Of a stretch of 64,000 nucleotides of DNA, positions 9,211-18,449 are shown piece by piece. The number at the start of each line of letters is the position of its first letter. Position 1 is the stretch's first letter. The notes beneath the pieces are model-generated. The model was not told the DNA's origin. It saw only the letters and a program-made list of their open reading frames with translations, and did no database searches. Both the position numbers and the translations under genes were made by a program. Location: assembly GCF_900115735.1 (NCBI RefSeq), contig NZ_FOXO01000018.1:20908-84907 (forward strand). Reading direction: 5' to 3'. The DNA is from Butyrivibrio proteoclasticus (lineage in GTDB: Bacteria; Bacillota; Clostridia; Lachnospirales; Lachnospiraceae).

Positions 9211-11412
9211 ATGAGTAAAAAGAAAAGTCAGCTGATTTTTATAATAGGAATACTTTTGGCAGTTGTGTTGATTATATTTGTTTCTAAAGACAGAGACGAA
9301 AATCACCCTAAGATTATCATAAGTGAAATATGTGCCGGTAATTCAACTGCTGCTTATGACGATAACGGTGATTATGGCGCGGATTATATCGAACTGTACA
9401 ATTGTTCAGATGTGGATATCAATCTTGCAGGGTATGGTCTATCGGACAATTCTAAAAAGCTGTCAAAATTTGTTTTTCCTGATATATTGATTCCTGCCGG
9501 GCAGTGTATCATTGTATGGTGCAGTGCAAATGGTGATGATTCTTTGGCATACAGAGAGGATTATGTTCCTGTAGATTTGCACTGCAGTGAGTTTAAACTT
9601 TCTAATGGGGAAATGTGCATATTAACTGATATGTCGGGAGCAGTTGTGAGCAGTGTGGCTGTTTCTGAAGATTTAGCTAAGAATATGTCTTTGGCAATTA
9701 GCAAGAATAATATGCTGGAATACAAGGTTTCGGATCCATCGCCATATTATGTAGAAGATGAAGTGAACAATGCTGAAATTGCAACGATTTCCGAGCCGTT
9801 ATTTTCCGTCTCTGGGGGATGGTATACTGAAGGTTTTGAACTTGAACTTTTCTCGGACGAAGGGGAAATATATTATACTTTGGATGGTAGTGATCCCGAT
9901 GAGAATTCAACAAAGTATTGTGGTGCCATCGAAATAAACAACCGGTCTGAAGAACCCAATATTTATTCTGCAATTGATGGGATTTCTTCGGAAAACGAAT
10001 GGCATCCTGATTATCCTGTTGATAAATGTACTGTTGTAAAAGCAGTTGCTATATCAGAAACTGGATCAAGCAGGATTACATCTGAGACATATTTTGTAGG
10101 GCTTGACGAGGAGGATTATGAAGGCATTTCCTTGATATCCCTCTCGGTTTCACCTGAAGATTTTTTTGGTTACGATAATGGTATATATGTATTCGGAAGG
10201 GTAAGAGAATTATTTGAAAAAAAGTATGATTTAAGTACATACAGTGGTGATTCTACAGCCTTTTACAATTATTCTAAAAAAGGTCGTGGTTGGGAAAGAG
10301 AAGTTAATTTGGAATTCTTTTCATCTGACCATGAAAAGGTTTATGAAAAGACCGCGGGGATACGTATTCATGGTGGATGGACAAGGCAGCAGAATCAAAA
10401 GAATTTTCAGATTTATGCAAGAGAAGAGTACGATGGCGCTGCTTCTTTTGACTATGACTTTTTTGGAAACGGAAATGAATATGACAAGCTCATGTTAAGG
10501 GCCGGTGGTTCTACAGACACATTTGTTACAAAGATACGGGATGTTTTTTGTCAGTCCCTGGTTGAAAACAGAGATGTGGGAACTCAAAGAGCAATTCCCT
10601 GCGCAGTTTTTCTAAATTGTGAATACTGGGGACTTTATAATCTGCAGGAAACCATAGGTACGAGCTATATAGAAGAGTATTATGGAGTAAAGACTGATAA
10701 TACAATAATTATTAAAAATGGTGAGACAAGAACGGATAATCTTGAAGATGTAGCTCTTTATGATGAAATGGTTTCTTTTGTTTCAAGAAATGACATGTCT
10801 ATAGAGGAAAACTATAGGAAAGTAGAGCAAATGATAGACATTCAGAGTCTTATAGACTACTATTCTATAGAGATTTATTTGGGAAACGGTGACACTATCG
10901 AAAATAATTACGCAGTATGGAGAAGCCGTAATTATGGAGATGGCGAGTATGAAGATTGCAAGTGGAGATGGCTGTTATTTGACCTTGATGATACCTGCAA
11001 TATGAATATTGGTTGCAACACGCCGGATATAGATTCTTTTATGACGGGAAATTATTATGACGTTAATCCTCTTGACGGAGATGAACTTTTTTCATCGCTT
11101 ATAAAAAATGATGAATTCAAGGAAAGGTTTATTAGTTCTTTTATCGAGATTGCGGAAACGAATTTTAATTATGACATTGTTTCAGAAAAGCTCTGGAAAA
11201 TGGCATCGGTTTACTGGAATGCCACGGTTAAGTCCAACAACAGATTCAGGGGAGATGTGTGGCTGGAGGAATATCCGCTTAATGAGGAGTATGAAGCTCC
11301 TTATGATGATGATGACTATGGGCAGGATATCGGACTTATAGATACCTTTTTCAGGGAAAGAGCAGGGTATATAATAAACTACATGTATGAGGATTTGGGG
11401 ATTACCAATTAA
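9211..11412 (+). CDS. CotH kinase family protein with lamin-tail and CHB_HEX-like domains, copy 2
   Basis: 733 residues with the same domain order as its upstream neighbour: membrane anchor (about 5-24), lamin-tail-like domain, YYTLDGSDPDENS repeat domain, then CotH with GIRIHGGWTR, GTQRAIPCAVFLNCEYWGLY and RWLLFDLDDTCN. Both copies end in an acidic EAPYDDDDYG-like segment and a VAGYIINYMYEDLG-like tail. The two are clearly a tandem duplication that has diverged throughout, including around the catalytic-type Asp residues (DLDIT against DLDDT). Both sit inside the surface glycan operon, so wall or envelope proteins are candidate substrates (inference). Confidence 0.85.
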   Translation: MSKKKSQLIFIIGILLAVVLIIFVSKDRDENHPKIIISEICAGNSTAAYDDNGDYGADYIELYNCSDVDINLAGYGLSDNSKKLSKFVFPDILIPAGQCIIVWCSANGDDSLAYREDYVPVDLHCSEFKLSNGEMCILTDMSGAVVSSVAVSEDLAKNMSLAISKNNMLEYKVSDPSPYYVEDEVNNAEIATISEPLFSVSGGWYTEGFELELFSDEGEIYYTLDGSDPDENSTKYCGAIEINNRSEEPNIYSAIDGISSENEWHPDYPVDKCTVVKAVAISETGSSRITSETYFVGLDEEDYEGISLISLSVSPEDFFGYDNGIYVFGRVRELFEKKYDLSTYSGDSTAFYNYSKKGRGWEREVNLEFFSSDHEKVYEKTAGIRIHGGWTRQQNQKNFQIYAREEYDGAASFDYDFFGNGNEYDKLMLRAGGSTDTFVTKIRDVFCQSLVENRDVGTQRAIPCAVFLNCEYWGLYNLQETIGTSYIEEYYGVKTDNTIIIKNGETRTDNLEDVALYDEMVSFVSRNDMSIEENYRKVEQMIDIQSLIDYYSIEIYLGNGDTIENNYAVWRSRNYGDGEYEDCKWRWLLFDLDDTCNMNIGCNTPDIDSFMTGNYYDVNPLDGDELFSSLIKNDEFKERFISSFIEIAETNFNYDIVSEKLWKMASVYWNATVKSNNRFRGDVWLEEYPLNEEYEAPYDDDDYGQDIGLIDTFFRERAGYIINYMYEDLGITN

Positions 11413-11442
11413 GGAAATAAAGGAAGCAGTGTTTTAAGTTTT

Positions 11443-12312
11443 ATGGAAAAAGAAGTACAGGATTATTTAGACAGAGTGCATGAATCAGATTTTGCCATGC
11501 TCTCTGAAGTTGACAGGATTTGTAAAAAGTATGATATACAGTATTTTCTGCATGGAGGAACATTCCTTGGAGCAGTGAGGCACCAGGATTTTATTCCATG
11601 GGATGATGATGTGGATATTTTATTTTTGAGAGAGGATTATGAGAGATTTCTTGATGCATTTGAGAAAGAAGCTAATCCCAGATTTAAGCTGCTCAGATTT
11701 GAGAGATATCCACAGTTCTTCGATTTTATCAGCAAGATTGCAGATATGGATCTGACATATGAAGGTACCACATTCGGAGCTGAGGATTTTTATAATAACA
11801 GGTATTCTCATCCAACTCTTGATTTGTTTGTTTTTGATATAGAGGCAGACAATCACAAGTGGCAGCTTACAAAGATGAAACTTTTATATGCCCTTGCTAT
11901 GGGACACAGGCCCTATGTTGACTACAGTAAGTTCAATGGAGTTATGAAGGTGGTGGCATTTTTGCTTGCAAGTATTGGAAAAATGATTCCGTTTAAAAAG
12001 ATTGCAGGGAAGTATGTTGGGCTCCAGATTCAGGGCGGAATTGCCAGACTTTCAAAAGGCAGTGACGATAAGTTCTATGATGGTAAAAAAGTACTGTTTA
12101 TATCTAATGAACAGCCGGATCCAAGGTACTGGGGACTTGACTTTGACGTGGAGCACTTAGTGTATGGCCCTGATACAGCTCTTATCAGGGGAAAAGAATT
12201 CCCTATTCCCAAGCTCCATGATAAGTGGCTAAAAAAGACATATGGAAATTATATGGCGCTTCCTCCAAAGGAAAAGCAAGTGCCTATGCATGTTAATATA
12301 ATTAAAGACTGA
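11443..12312 (+). CDS. LicD family phosphotransferase
   Basis: 289 residues with the LicD/fukutin nucleotidyltransferase signature FLGAVRH followed by IPWDDDVDI near residues 42-61; the Asp cluster binds metal and the CDP-activated donor. LicD proteins transfer phosphocholine, phosphoribitol or similar groups from CDP donors to glycans. The next gene, 49 bases downstream, encodes a TarI/IspD-like cytidylyltransferase that could make the CDP donor. No choline kinase or choline transporter is seen nearby, so a CDP-polyol such as CDP-ribitol is as likely as CDP-choline (inference). The ribosome binding site is weak. Confidence 0.85.
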   Translation: MEKEVQDYLDRVHESDFAMLSEVDRICKKYDIQYFLHGGTFLGAVRHQDFIPWDDDVDILFLREDYERFLDAFEKEANPRFKLLRFERYPQFFDFISKIADMDLTYEGTTFGAEDFYNNRYSHPTLDLFVFDIEADNHKWQLTKMKLLYALAMGHRPYVDYSKFNGVMKVVAFLLASIGKMIPFKKIAGKYVGLQIQGGIARLSKGSDDKFYDGKKVLFISNEQPDPRYWGLDFDVEHLVYGPDTALIRGKEFPIPKLHDKWLKKTYGNYMALPPKEKQVPMHVNIIKD

Positions 12313-12361
12313 TCTTGTTTTTTAGATATTTTAATTCTTGGTTACGAAAAGAGGTTAGATT

Positions 12362-13075
12362 ATGAAAACTGTAGCACTGATCATTGCAGGTGGCACAGGA
12401 GCCAGAATGCATCAGGATATTCCAAAACAGTTTCTGACGGTAAATGAAAAGCCGGTTATTGTATATACTTTGGAGGCATTTCAGAACCATCCGGAGATAG
12501 ATTCAATTGCAGTTGTCTGTGTAGATGGATGGGAGCAGATGCTTTTGGCTTATGCCAGGCAGTTTAATATAACAAAGCTTGAGCATGTGGTCAAAGGCGG
12601 AGAAAACGGACAGGGCTCAATTCGAAATGGAGTTTATGAGTTGGAGAAGTTTTTTGATAAAGATGACATTGTTCTTATACATGATGCCATCAGACCTATG
12701 GTTTCAGCAGAGATCATATCAGACTGTATCATGAAAACAAAACAGTATGGTAATGCTATAACTGCTATTCCTTGTGCAGAGGCTATGCTTACAACAGACG
12801 ACGGAGTAGTATCTGAACAGTCTTACTCAAGGGATAAATTAAAGAGAACTCAGACTCCGCAGGGCTTTAAAATAGGGGAAATCTGTGATCTTCACAGAAA
12901 GGCTCTTGAAAAGGGAATCACTGCTTCAGTTGCTTCCTGTACTCTTATGATCGAGATGGGAAAAAAGGTGTATTTTTCACAAGGTTCTGAAAAGAATATC
13001 AAGCTCACAACAGTAGATGACATCGATATTTTTAAGGCACTTCTTATGAGTAAGAGAAGTGAGTGGCTTAAGTAA
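12362..13075 (+). CDS. IspD/TarI-family cytidylyltransferase, probably for a CDP-polyol
   Basis: 237 residues with the cytidylyltransferase loop IIAGGTGARM, then IPKQFL, and HDAIRPMVS near residue 109. This family makes CDP-methylerythritol (IspD) or CDP-ribitol (TarI). The window has a separate, more canonical IspD at 60967, and this copy is next to LicD, so I favour a TarI-like role feeding the LicD enzyme. No TarJ-type reductase is adjacent. AAAAGAGG precedes the ATG. A role as a second IspD cannot be excluded from sequence alone. Confidence 0.75.
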   Translation: MKTVALIIAGGTGARMHQDIPKQFLTVNEKPVIVYTLEAFQNHPEIDSIAVVCVDGWEQMLLAYARQFNITKLEHVVKGGENGQGSIRNGVYELEKFFDKDDIVLIHDAIRPMVSAEIISDCIMKTKQYGNAITAIPCAEAMLTTDDGVVSEQSYSRDKLKRTQTPQGFKIGEICDLHRKALEKGITASVASCTLMIEMGKKVYFSQGSEKNIKLTTVDDIDIFKALLMSKRSEWLK

Positions 13076-13083
13076 GGGGAGTT

Positions 13084-14625
13084 ATGTTATTTAATTCTTA
13101 TGAGTTTTTGCTGGCTTTTATGCCGGTGTTTATTATTGGGTACTTTCTGATAAGACATTTCTATAGAGATGATGAGAAACTAATGAGACTGTGCAATTTG
13201 TGGATAATTGCAGGCTCATTAGTTTTTTATGCGCTTTTTGGAGTAAAGAATCTCATGGTCCTTGCAGCAAGCATTGTGATTAACGCTTGTTTTTTCCGTG
13301 GTTTTAAGCTTGGAACAATTGGAAAAGACAAGGGCGGTGGTTTTAATAAAAAGATATTGGCAATTGGAATCTGCTTAAATATACTTAGTCTTCTTTTCTT
13401 TAAGTTCAGTGGCGTATTCTTTCCGATTGCCATTAGTTTTTATACTTTTAATCAGATATCCTATCTTGTGGATTTCTATCGTGGAGACATAGAAAAGTTT
13501 GATCTATTAGAGTATCTTTCTTACATTCTGTTTTTCCCAAAACTTCTTCAGGGCCCTTTAATGAGGTATGATGATTTTGCCTGTCAGTTAAAAGAGTCAG
13601 CGAAAAAGAGTCTCGATTGGGAAATGGTAATGAGGGGACTTCTTCTTATTTCTCTGGGACTGTTTAAAAAGGTTATCCTTGCTGATACTATCGGACAGGC
13701 TGTGGATTATGGTTATAACAGTCTTGCAACTCTGGGCTGGTGGGAAGCAGTTCTTGTTGCAGTATTTTATTCATTTCAGCTTTATTTTGATTTTAGCGGA
13801 TATTGCGATGTGGCCGGTGGAATCTGCATGATTTTAGGGTTTGAACTTAGTCTTAACTTTGATTCTCCATACAAAGCAGTAAATATAATTGATTTTTGGA
13901 ACAGGTGGCATATTACTCTCACAAAGTTTTTTACCGGATATATCTACATTCCGCTTGGAGGCAGCAGGAAAGGCCTTGTCAGGACCTATGCAAATATCAT
14001 GATAGTTTTCCTTGTAAGTGGGCTCTGGCATGGAAGCGGCTGGACATTTATAGTCTGGGGAGCTATGCATGGTGCTCTAAATGCAATAACAAGAGCGACT
14101 ACTAATCTGACTGTCGGAAAAAAAGCAGATGGATTATCCACAAAACTGGATGAAAATCAAAGAGAAAACCACAAAGAAAACCACAATGAAATGCAGAGCG
14201 CTGTGGACAAAACACTTGTCTTTCTAAAAAAATGTGGAAAACGTCTCTTCACATTCATCTATGTCACAGCCGCCTGGGTATTTTTTAGGGCGAACACAAT
14301 TTCTGACGCATTACTTCTGTTTAAGCGTATGTTTAGTGGCGGAATCAGACCATACTACAGTGATTTTGCCAACTATTTCAGACTTGATGAGATTTGGTAT
14401 GTTTTTAAGCTTACTCCAATAGTGAATTTTAATTTTGCGTGGGATATGTGCATGTGGCTGTTCCTTGCTGCATCTGTTGTTATTGTGTTCTTTGGAAAGA
14501 GTGCCATAAATTATGCGAAAGAGTGCAGAATAGGTATTTTTACCACTCTTTTGACAGCTCTTTTGCTGGTATGGTGTGTGCTTAGCTTCGGAGGAGTAAG
14601 CACGTTTCTTTATATGAATTTCTGA
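13084..14625 (+). CDS. MBOAT family O-acyltransferase, module 2
   Basis: 513 residues, multi-pass, with NRWHITLTKFFTGYIYIPLGG-type segment (key residues R, W, H) and SGLWHGSGWTFIVWG, the MBOAT His motif. It differs from module 1 by a hydrophilic insertion near residues 340-385 containing repeated ENH segments (QRENHKENHNEMQ), which lies between two membrane blocks. It starts eight bases after the cytidylyltransferase stop with GGGGAG upstream. Its SGNH-like partner follows. Two MBOAT modules in one operon suggest two acyl groups, two positions or two acceptors. Confidence 0.9.
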   Translation: MLFNSYEFLLAFMPVFIIGYFLIRHFYRDDEKLMRLCNLWIIAGSLVFYALFGVKNLMVLAASIVINACFFRGFKLGTIGKDKGGGFNKKILAIGICLNILSLLFFKFSGVFFPIAISFYTFNQISYLVDFYRGDIEKFDLLEYLSYILFFPKLLQGPLMRYDDFACQLKESAKKSLDWEMVMRGLLLISLGLFKKVILADTIGQAVDYGYNSLATLGWWEAVLVAVFYSFQLYFDFSGYCDVAGGICMILGFELSLNFDSPYKAVNIIDFWNRWHITLTKFFTGYIYIPLGGSRKGLVRTYANIMIVFLVSGLWHGSGWTFIVWGAMHGALNAITRATTNLTVGKKADGLSTKLDENQRENHKENHNEMQSAVDKTLVFLKKCGKRLFTFIYVTAAWVFFRANTISDALLLFKRMFSGGIRPYYSDFANYFRLDEIWYVFKLTPIVNFNFAWDMCMWLFLAASVVIVFFGKSAINYAKECRIGIFTTLLTALLLVWCVLSFGGVSTFLYMNF

Positions 14626-14691
14626 TGAGAGTGGAAATTATAGTGTTATTTTAAATTTTTGAGATTATCTGGTTTGGGGATAGTTAATTTG

Positions 14692-15771
14692 ATGGATAAA
14701 AAAAACAGGTTTAGAAAACAATTTATAGTGTTAATAGTATTGGTATTAGCGGCGTTCTCCATTTGCAGTGCGGTAGTGATCTATGTGGATCCTTTTTTTC
14801 ACTATCATGCGCCGCTTAAGGGCTTTCCGTATGTGGTGGACAATCAGCTTAGTCAGAATCCCGGTATGGCCAAAAACATGGAATATGAGGGATGCATCAT
14901 CGGTTCATCTATGACAGTTAATTTTGATACAGATGATTTTAAAGAGTTACTTAATGTGAATACAATTAAGCTCAGCTATAGTGGAGCGTATCCTAAGGAT
15001 GACTACAACATTTTATCGATTGTTTTTGATAAGGATACATATGCCAGAAAGAATGGTGATGTAAAAGCTGTGTTTTTTGCTATGGATATTCCAACTATGA
15101 CTGCTGATATTAAGACTACAAAGTATCCGCTTCCGGAATATCTGTATGATAAGAACTACCTGAACGATGTGAAATATCTGCTAAATAAGGATGTACTTTT
15201 GCAGTACATTATGCGACCAATGATTCAGGGGCAGGGATCTGATCTGTCAGAAATATATGCAAGCTGGTGGACACCTGATTATTATAATATTCAGTGGGTA
15301 ATGCATAACTATGATGAACCGGAGTATGTGGAAAAAGAGACGGCAGCAGATGCTTTTTTGCCTCAAACGAAAGAAAACCTTGAGGTAAATATTCTTCCTT
15401 TTGTGGAAAATAATCCTGATACACAGTTTTATTTCTTTTTCCCGCCATACAGCATTTTATACTGGCACAATGTAATGCAGGAAAATACATTTGAGGCTAC
15501 ATTTAATCAGTACAGTTATGTTGCTGACAGACTCCTTGAGTATGACAATGTGCATTTGTTCTATTTCCAGACCATGCCTGAAATACTGGATCTTAACAAC
15601 TATGCGGACTATTCACATTATAAGCCCGACATTAACAGATTTATGGTAGAATGCTTTAAGGATGGGAGTTATGAGATACATTCATCAGAAGAAATGAAGA
15701 GTGAACTTGGCAAAATGAGGGACATGATAGCAGCATTTGATTTTGATGAATTAATTAATAAAGAATGGTAA
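14692..15771 (+). CDS. Membrane-anchored SGNH/DltD-like protein, O-acylation partner 2
   Basis: About 359 residues from ATG 14692 (GGGGA at 14676-14680 upstream; a longer TTG start at 14659 lacks a site). One N-terminal membrane segment is followed by VDPFFHYHAP, typical of this family near the membrane exit, the serine block IGSSMTVNF near residues 75-83, and a late YADYSHYKPDI block that supplies an Asp/His pair. It is shorter than the module 1 partner at 2775 and lacks its C-terminal domain. It would hand the acyl group from the 13084 MBOAT to the glycan (inference). Confidence 0.7.
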   Translation: MDKKNRFRKQFIVLIVLVLAAFSICSAVVIYVDPFFHYHAPLKGFPYVVDNQLSQNPGMAKNMEYEGCIIGSSMTVNFDTDDFKELLNVNTIKLSYSGAYPKDDYNILSIVFDKDTYARKNGDVKAVFFAMDIPTMTADIKTTKYPLPEYLYDKNYLNDVKYLLNKDVLLQYIMRPMIQGQGSDLSEIYASWWTPDYYNIQWVMHNYDEPEYVEKETAADAFLPQTKENLEVNILPFVENNPDTQFYFFFPPYSILYWHNVMQENTFEATFNQYSYVADRLLEYDNVHLFYFQTMPEILDLNNYADYSHYKPDINRFMVECFKDGSYEIHSSEEMKSELGKMRDMIAAFDFDELINKEW

Positions 15772-15787
15772 AAGGATTTAAGGTGTT

Positions 15788-17236
15788 ATGAAAAAAGCAG
15801 CTAAAAGGTTGATTGCCATAGCGGCAATTTTAGGAATAGTACTTATGGCGGGAGCTGTTATTGCAGTTTCGTGGTTTTCGGTTTTTGTCTCTGATGATTA
15901 TTGGTATGCGCAGGATGCCGGAGTAAAAGGCGTATCACTTCTTCAAAACTTTATTTTATCCTGTAAATATGCAGCATGGGTTTATATGACGCATCAGGGA
16001 ACATATTTTTCAGAGTTTTTTGGTGTATTTTTTACACCGGTGACACATGGCGGATTTCCAATGCTTCGCTTTTGGATGGTTTTGAACTCATCACTTGTAT
16101 TCATAACGCTGTTGTGGTTTGTTAATACATTCCTGGATGGAATTGGAAAGATACCGCTTTATATTAAAGCTTTAGTAATGGCGGGAGTCGTGTTTGCAAT
16201 GACTCAGTATGAGTCATTTGCAGAGATTTATGAGTGGTGGGTCGGTGCATCAGTTTATACTTTCCCTTTTTCACTTATGCTTATATCAGCTACAGCTTTC
16301 ATGCTGGCAAACAGAGAAAATGCTAAAGGGAATAAATGGGTGATATTATCCTGCATTTTCGGATTCTGTGCAGTCGGAGCATCTCTTGCAATAACAGGTA
16401 CTGCGTGCTATCTGCTGCTTTGCCTTTTGATCTATTATTCGGTTAAGAACGGGAAAGTATCCAAAAGCAATATGATAATGTTTGGTGTTTCTTTTGCCGG
16501 AGCGCTTATAAATGCAGTTGCTCCGGGAAATTTTGTCAGACAGTCAAGCGAAGGAGAACTTAATCTTTTAAGATCAATTGGAGATACCTTTAATGTATGG
16601 TGGTCCAATGTGAAATGGCTCTTTGGACATGACGAAAGAACGAACTATTTAGCTGTTTTTTTATTGTTTGTAATATGTGGATTTTTAATGGCTGACAGGC
16701 TGACGGTTAATGTAAAAGCATGGATCATTTCAGGCGTATTTGCGATATTTTCACCATTTGCTGTGATTTTCCCTGTTGTTACAGGATATAATGTTCCATG
16801 GATGCCTCCAAGGTGCGTTTATGTTGGTCTGTTTGCATTTATTTATTCATCGGCCAATCTTGGCATTATGCTTGGAACAGCGATAAATAAGGCAGTGAAT
16901 AAAGAAAACCAAAAAGCTGTTTTAGTGTTACTGGTTTTGGTATGTGTTCTTGCTAATGTCCTTTCAGGATTTAATGTAAGAAGTTATAAGTTATATCAGC
17001 AGGCAGCTCAATTACATAGACATGAATTTCAGGATCATTACGATGAAACAAGAGCAATGATAGAGGATTTTGTCAATCATCAGGGAGAGGATGTTGTTGT
17101 AGATGTAGCCTTGAATCCTGATGGAATTGAGAACTACTATTCATTCTTTTTGTTAGAGGAGACAGATGGAAGGATCAATCAGGCTGTTGCTTGGGCATAT
17201 GGTCTTAATTCTATAACAAATATCAGAGAGGACTGA
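15788..17236 (+). CDS. Multi-pass membrane protein, GT-C-like (DUF6056-type)
   Basis: 482 residues with about ten or more membrane segments. The first external loop carries VFVSDDYWYAQDAG, an acidic Asp-Asp pair in the position where GT-C glycosyltransferases hold their catalytic acid. A soluble tail of about 70 residues closes the protein. It recalls DUF6056 proteins, but I cannot verify that without a search. It lies between the second acylation module and another GT-C-like gene. A role in adding sugars to the polymer outside the membrane is inference; polymerase or transporter roles are alternatives. Confidence 0.6.
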   Translation: MKKAAKRLIAIAAILGIVLMAGAVIAVSWFSVFVSDDYWYAQDAGVKGVSLLQNFILSCKYAAWVYMTHQGTYFSEFFGVFFTPVTHGGFPMLRFWMVLNSSLVFITLLWFVNTFLDGIGKIPLYIKALVMAGVVFAMTQYESFAEIYEWWVGASVYTFPFSLMLISATAFMLANRENAKGNKWVILSCIFGFCAVGASLAITGTACYLLLCLLIYYSVKNGKVSKSNMIMFGVSFAGALINAVAPGNFVRQSSEGELNLLRSIGDTFNVWWSNVKWLFGHDERTNYLAVFLLFVICGFLMADRLTVNVKAWIISGVFAIFSPFAVIFPVVTGYNVPWMPPRCVYVGLFAFIYSSANLGIMLGTAINKAVNKENQKAVLVLLVLVCVLANVLSGFNVRSYKLYQQAAQLHRHEFQDHYDETRAMIEDFVNHQGEDVVVDVALNPDGIENYYSFFLLEETDGRINQAVAWAYGLNSITNIRED

Positions 17237-17249
17237 TTGGGGAAGTGAA

Positions 17250-18437
17250 ATGAAACGCTATAAGATAGACGAATTTATAACGGATTTTTTTCAGAAAAAT
17301 ATGTTTCAGATATGTATTGGCGCGCTATTGCTGTTTTCTGTGCTGATGAGAATTTATCTTGCTCCGCAAACTATTTCAGGTGACTATAATGTGACGCTTC
17401 TGTCATGGATCAATGAGTACAAAAGTCTCAGCTTTTGGGGCGGTTTAGAGCGAACCATTGGTAATTATTATGTTCCCTACAATATATTTCTTGACATAGT
17501 TGCAAGAATTCCGGGTGAGCCATGGCTCTGGATTGCCATTACTTCATGTGCAGCGGAGTATATAGGTGCTTATTATTTATATAAGTTACTTATGCTTGCG
17601 GCAGGAAGTAATGATAGCAAGACTCAAAAACAGGCTGTTATAGTTTCAGTAAGCATGCTCTTTTTACCAGTAGCAATCATGAATGGAGCATTGTGGAAAC
17701 AGTGTGACGCAATTTACACAGCGTTTATTTTAGCGGGGCTTTATTACTATTTTTCAGATAGAACAAGGCGTGCGTTGATTCTTTTGGCTATAGGTTTTAC
17801 TTTTAAACTGCAGATTATCTTCATTATTCCTTTCTACATCATTATGTATTTTGTGAAAAAGAACTATAGTGTTGTGCAGTTTGTGTGGATACCTGTTATG
17901 TACGTTGTTGCCGGTATACCTTGTGTTATGGCACAGAGAGGGATAAGGGAAACTTATTCTGTTTATTTAAGGCAAAACAGCGGATACAATGAAATGACCT
18001 GGCTCTCAAACTCACTTTATAGATTAGGCTTTACAAGCTATGATGTTTTTGGGATTCCGGCAATTATTCTGGCAATTTCTATTTTTGCATTTGCGCTTTT
18101 GTATGTATTTGAGCACAGAGATAATGTCACAAATAAAAAAGCTCTTATGCTGGCGGGATGGTCGATTTTGACCTGCTATCTGTTCTTACCTGCAATGCAT
18201 GAAAGGTATGATTATGCCGGAGTGATTATTATGACAGCGGTAACCATAATGTTTAACAGGAAAATGATACCTGCGGTTATAGCTATTAATTTGTGCTCTA
18301 TGCTTGTGTATAATTATTATCTGTTTGACTTTGATATAATTGATGGAGTACCATTTGTAGTTATGTCGGTCGTATATTTGGCTGCATACTTTGCTCTTAG
18401 CATTGATATCATTAACAAATTAAAATGTTCGGAATAA
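17250..18437 (+). CDS. Multi-pass GT-C-like glycosyltransferase
   Basis: 395 residues, hydrophobic throughout. WKQCDAIYTAF near residue 149, the FKLQ segment near 190 and AMHERYDY near 315 resemble conserved loops of GT-C mannosyltransferase-like families (GT87/PIG-M-type). Such enzymes use polyprenyl-phosphate sugars, which the 318 enzyme and the SMR pair could supply. The gene starts 13 bases after its neighbour and ends 12 bases before the next, consistent with one transcript. The exact family is not certain. Confidence 0.6.
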   Translation: MKRYKIDEFITDFFQKNMFQICIGALLLFSVLMRIYLAPQTISGDYNVTLLSWINEYKSLSFWGGLERTIGNYYVPYNIFLDIVARIPGEPWLWIAITSCAAEYIGAYYLYKLLMLAAGSNDSKTQKQAVIVSVSMLFLPVAIMNGALWKQCDAIYTAFILAGLYYYFSDRTRRALILLAIGFTFKLQIIFIIPFYIIMYFVKKNYSVVQFVWIPVMYVVAGIPCVMAQRGIRETYSVYLRQNSGYNEMTWLSNSLYRLGFTSYDVFGIPAIILAISIFAFALLYVFEHRDNVTNKKALMLAGWSILTCYLFLPAMHERYDYAGVIIMTAVTIMFNRKMIPAVIAINLCSMLVYNYYLFDFDIIDGVPFVVMSVVYLAAYFALSIDIINKLKCSE

Positions 18438-18449
18438 TAGAGGTTTAAT

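Noticed and set aside
12362..13075. Calling this gene ispD
   Set aside because: A more canonical IspD is at 60967 and this copy is next to LicD, so a TarI-like role is more likely, though not proven.
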